From DASQHY01 sp035602605 (GTDB lineage: Bacteria > Acidobacteriota > Terriglobia > Acidiferrales > UBA7541): a stretch of 64,000 nt of DNA. This document shows positions 63,176 through 64,000 of the stretch, piece after piece. The translations under genes and the position numbers were made by a program. The notes beneath the pieces were generated by a model, which was given only the letters and a program-made list of their open reading frames with translations, did no database searches and was not told the DNA's origin. Positions within the stretch are counted from its first letter, which is position 1. The number at the start of each line of letters is the position of its first letter. The stretch lies in contig DATNLZ010000108.1 in the NCBI GenBank assembly GCA_035602605.1, forward strand, positions 1 to 64,000, read 5' to 3'.

Positions 63176-63192
63176 AAACAATTTGTCGCGAG

Positions 63193-64000
63193 TTAGAACT
63201 TTAGCTGCAGTGCGAATTGAATGACCCGTGGATTACCGGTAGTGGCGTCGAACACCCCGATAGTCGACGTCCCGACTGCTGTGTGGGTAACCACAAAGTT
63301 CGGGTGGTTGAAGAGGTTGAAGAATTCTGACCGGAACACGAGCCTGGCTCTCTCGCGAATTGAGAATTCCTTAGCAAGCGAGAACTCCCACTGCTGCTGT
63401 CTAGGCCCACGGCTCTGGGGAACGTTGCGACCCAAATTGCCGAAGAAAGAGCCGAGGTGAGAACCCGTACCGGGTCCGCCTATGGTGAATGACTCGGATC
63501 CGGCTCCACCGAGGGGATTAAGCCCGGACACGGTTTTTCCGTTTGTCAAAAGGGGGGTGCCGCTCAGAACACTCGTGTTATAGACTCCGACGGTGTCCGT
63601 GAAATCTTCAGGTCGGCCAGACTTCCGCAACAGATTCAGGTCCCCCGCTACTTGGGGGAAGAGCGTTCCCGTGGTCAGCCCGAAAACGTTGTTTGCACAG
63701 GCTGAGCAGCTGAAGGTGTACGGCAAGCCGGATTGTATCGTTGTGGTTCCAGCCACCGACCAATTGCCCAAAGTGTAGTGGGCAATCCCGCTACCACTTC
63801 GGAAAGCCGGAATTTCATACCGATAGGTGACCTGGACTCGATGGGTACGGTCAAAATTGGACAGCCCGCGGACCCCATGGGTATCGAGCTGATTGCCGTT
63901 CGAGTTACCAAGGTCTTGAGTCGCGCTGCCGGAGTTGTTGTCTATTGACTTCGAGTATGTGTAGGCCCCTTGCAGGAACATGCTGGCGATCCTGCGGTTC
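63193..64000 (-). CDS. TonB-dependent receptor, C-terminal part, cut by window edge
   Basis: At least 269 residues are visible and the frame is open to the end of the window. Barrel strands of the Oar type: 'FLQGAYTYSKSIDNNSG', 'RGLSNFDRTHRVQVTYRYEIP', 'SLAKEFSIRERARLVFRSEFFNLFNHPNF', ending 'NPRVIQFALQLKF' with terminal Phe. It closely resembles the barrel end of the receptor at 7197-10757, so the two are paralogs. The start lies beyond 64000. Confidence 0.92.
   Translation of the reverse strand, partial: NRRIASMFLQGAYTYSKSIDNNSGSATQDLGNSNGNQLDTHGVRGLSNFDRTHRVQVTYRYEIPAFRSGSGIAHYTLGNWSVAGTTTIQSGLPYTFSCSACANNVFGLTTGTLFPQVAGDLNLLRKSGRPEDFTDTVGVYNTSVLSGTPLLTNGKTVSGLNPLGGAGSESFTIGGPGTGSHLGSFFGNLGRNVPQSRGPRQQQWEFSLAKEFSIRERARLVFRSEFFNLFNHPNFVVTHTAVGTSTIGVFDATTGNPRVIQFALQLKF

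Noticed and set aside
1..64000. tRNA, rRNA, CRISPR array
   Set aside because: No cloverleaf T-arm pattern, no rRNA-like sequence and no regularly spaced repeats were found by reading; a covariance or repeat search could still reveal small RNAs.

Overview
The window reads as a chromosomal segment of a moderately GC-rich, Gram-negative, soil-type bacterium, most likely an acidobacterium. This is an inference from gene content. Pointers are Oar-like TonB-dependent receptors with an N-terminal carboxypeptidase-regulatory domain, membrane-anchored winged-helix regulators, DUF4097 surface proteins, secreted TPR proteins, DUF4382 lipoproteins and ECF sigma/anti-sigma pairs. No rRNA, tRNA, CRISPR array or prophage was seen.

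Layout. 1-3.5 kb: three secreted proteins on the minus strand (small beta protein, TPR protein, lectin-like protein). 3.8-4.95 kb: an IS630-type element with a one-base frameshift in its transposase. 5-7 kb: a shikimate-kinase-like P-loop protein and a double-thioredoxin redox protein. 7.2-14.9 kb: a secreted two-domain VOC protein and a large TonB receptor in one operon, divergent from a membrane winged-helix regulator (which appears to lack a normal start codon) and a secreted Gfo/Idh-type protein. 15-19.5 kb: aspartate kinase, ribosomal protein L31, and an ECF sigma factor coupled to an anti-sigma/bactofilin-like membrane fusion ending at a strong terminator. 19.48-20.52 kb: two tandem truncated group II introns. 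20.6-27.8 kb: DUF4382-type lipoprotein, DinG-like helicase, a preQ0 cassette (queD, small membrane protein, queE, queC) and a TPR protein.

27.9-32.2 kb is a compact RiPP-like island: an ABC exporter pair divergent from a PqqD-like protein, a lasso-type B2 protease and a nucleotidyltransferase-methyltransferase fusion, with no lasso cyclase and no evident precursor. 32.3-38.1 kb is a five-gene operon: ECF sigma, HEAT-repeat anti-sigma, DUF4097-TonB fusion, DUF4097 protein and double-PDZ protein. It looks like a self-contained envelope-stress module. It is followed upstream by a 1.1k-residue CPBP-type membrane protein with an internal duplication.

41.8-63 kb is mainly housekeeping: recG, rsmD, an AsmA-like protein, a TonB-like protein, a PanE-like reductase, a class V aminotransferase, a HAD hydrolase, two PilZ proteins, an alpha/beta hydrolase, an aldo/keto reductase, a nuclease-less UvrC relative, an acyl-CoA dehydrogenase, a single-ring ClpB-D2-like ATPase behind a 0.77 kb gene-free region, an M23 peptidase and thiL. 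The window ends inside another TonB receptor. The best candidates for something undescribed are the RiPP-like island, the sigma/HEAT/DUF4097-TonB operon, and the anti-sigma/bactofilin fusion.
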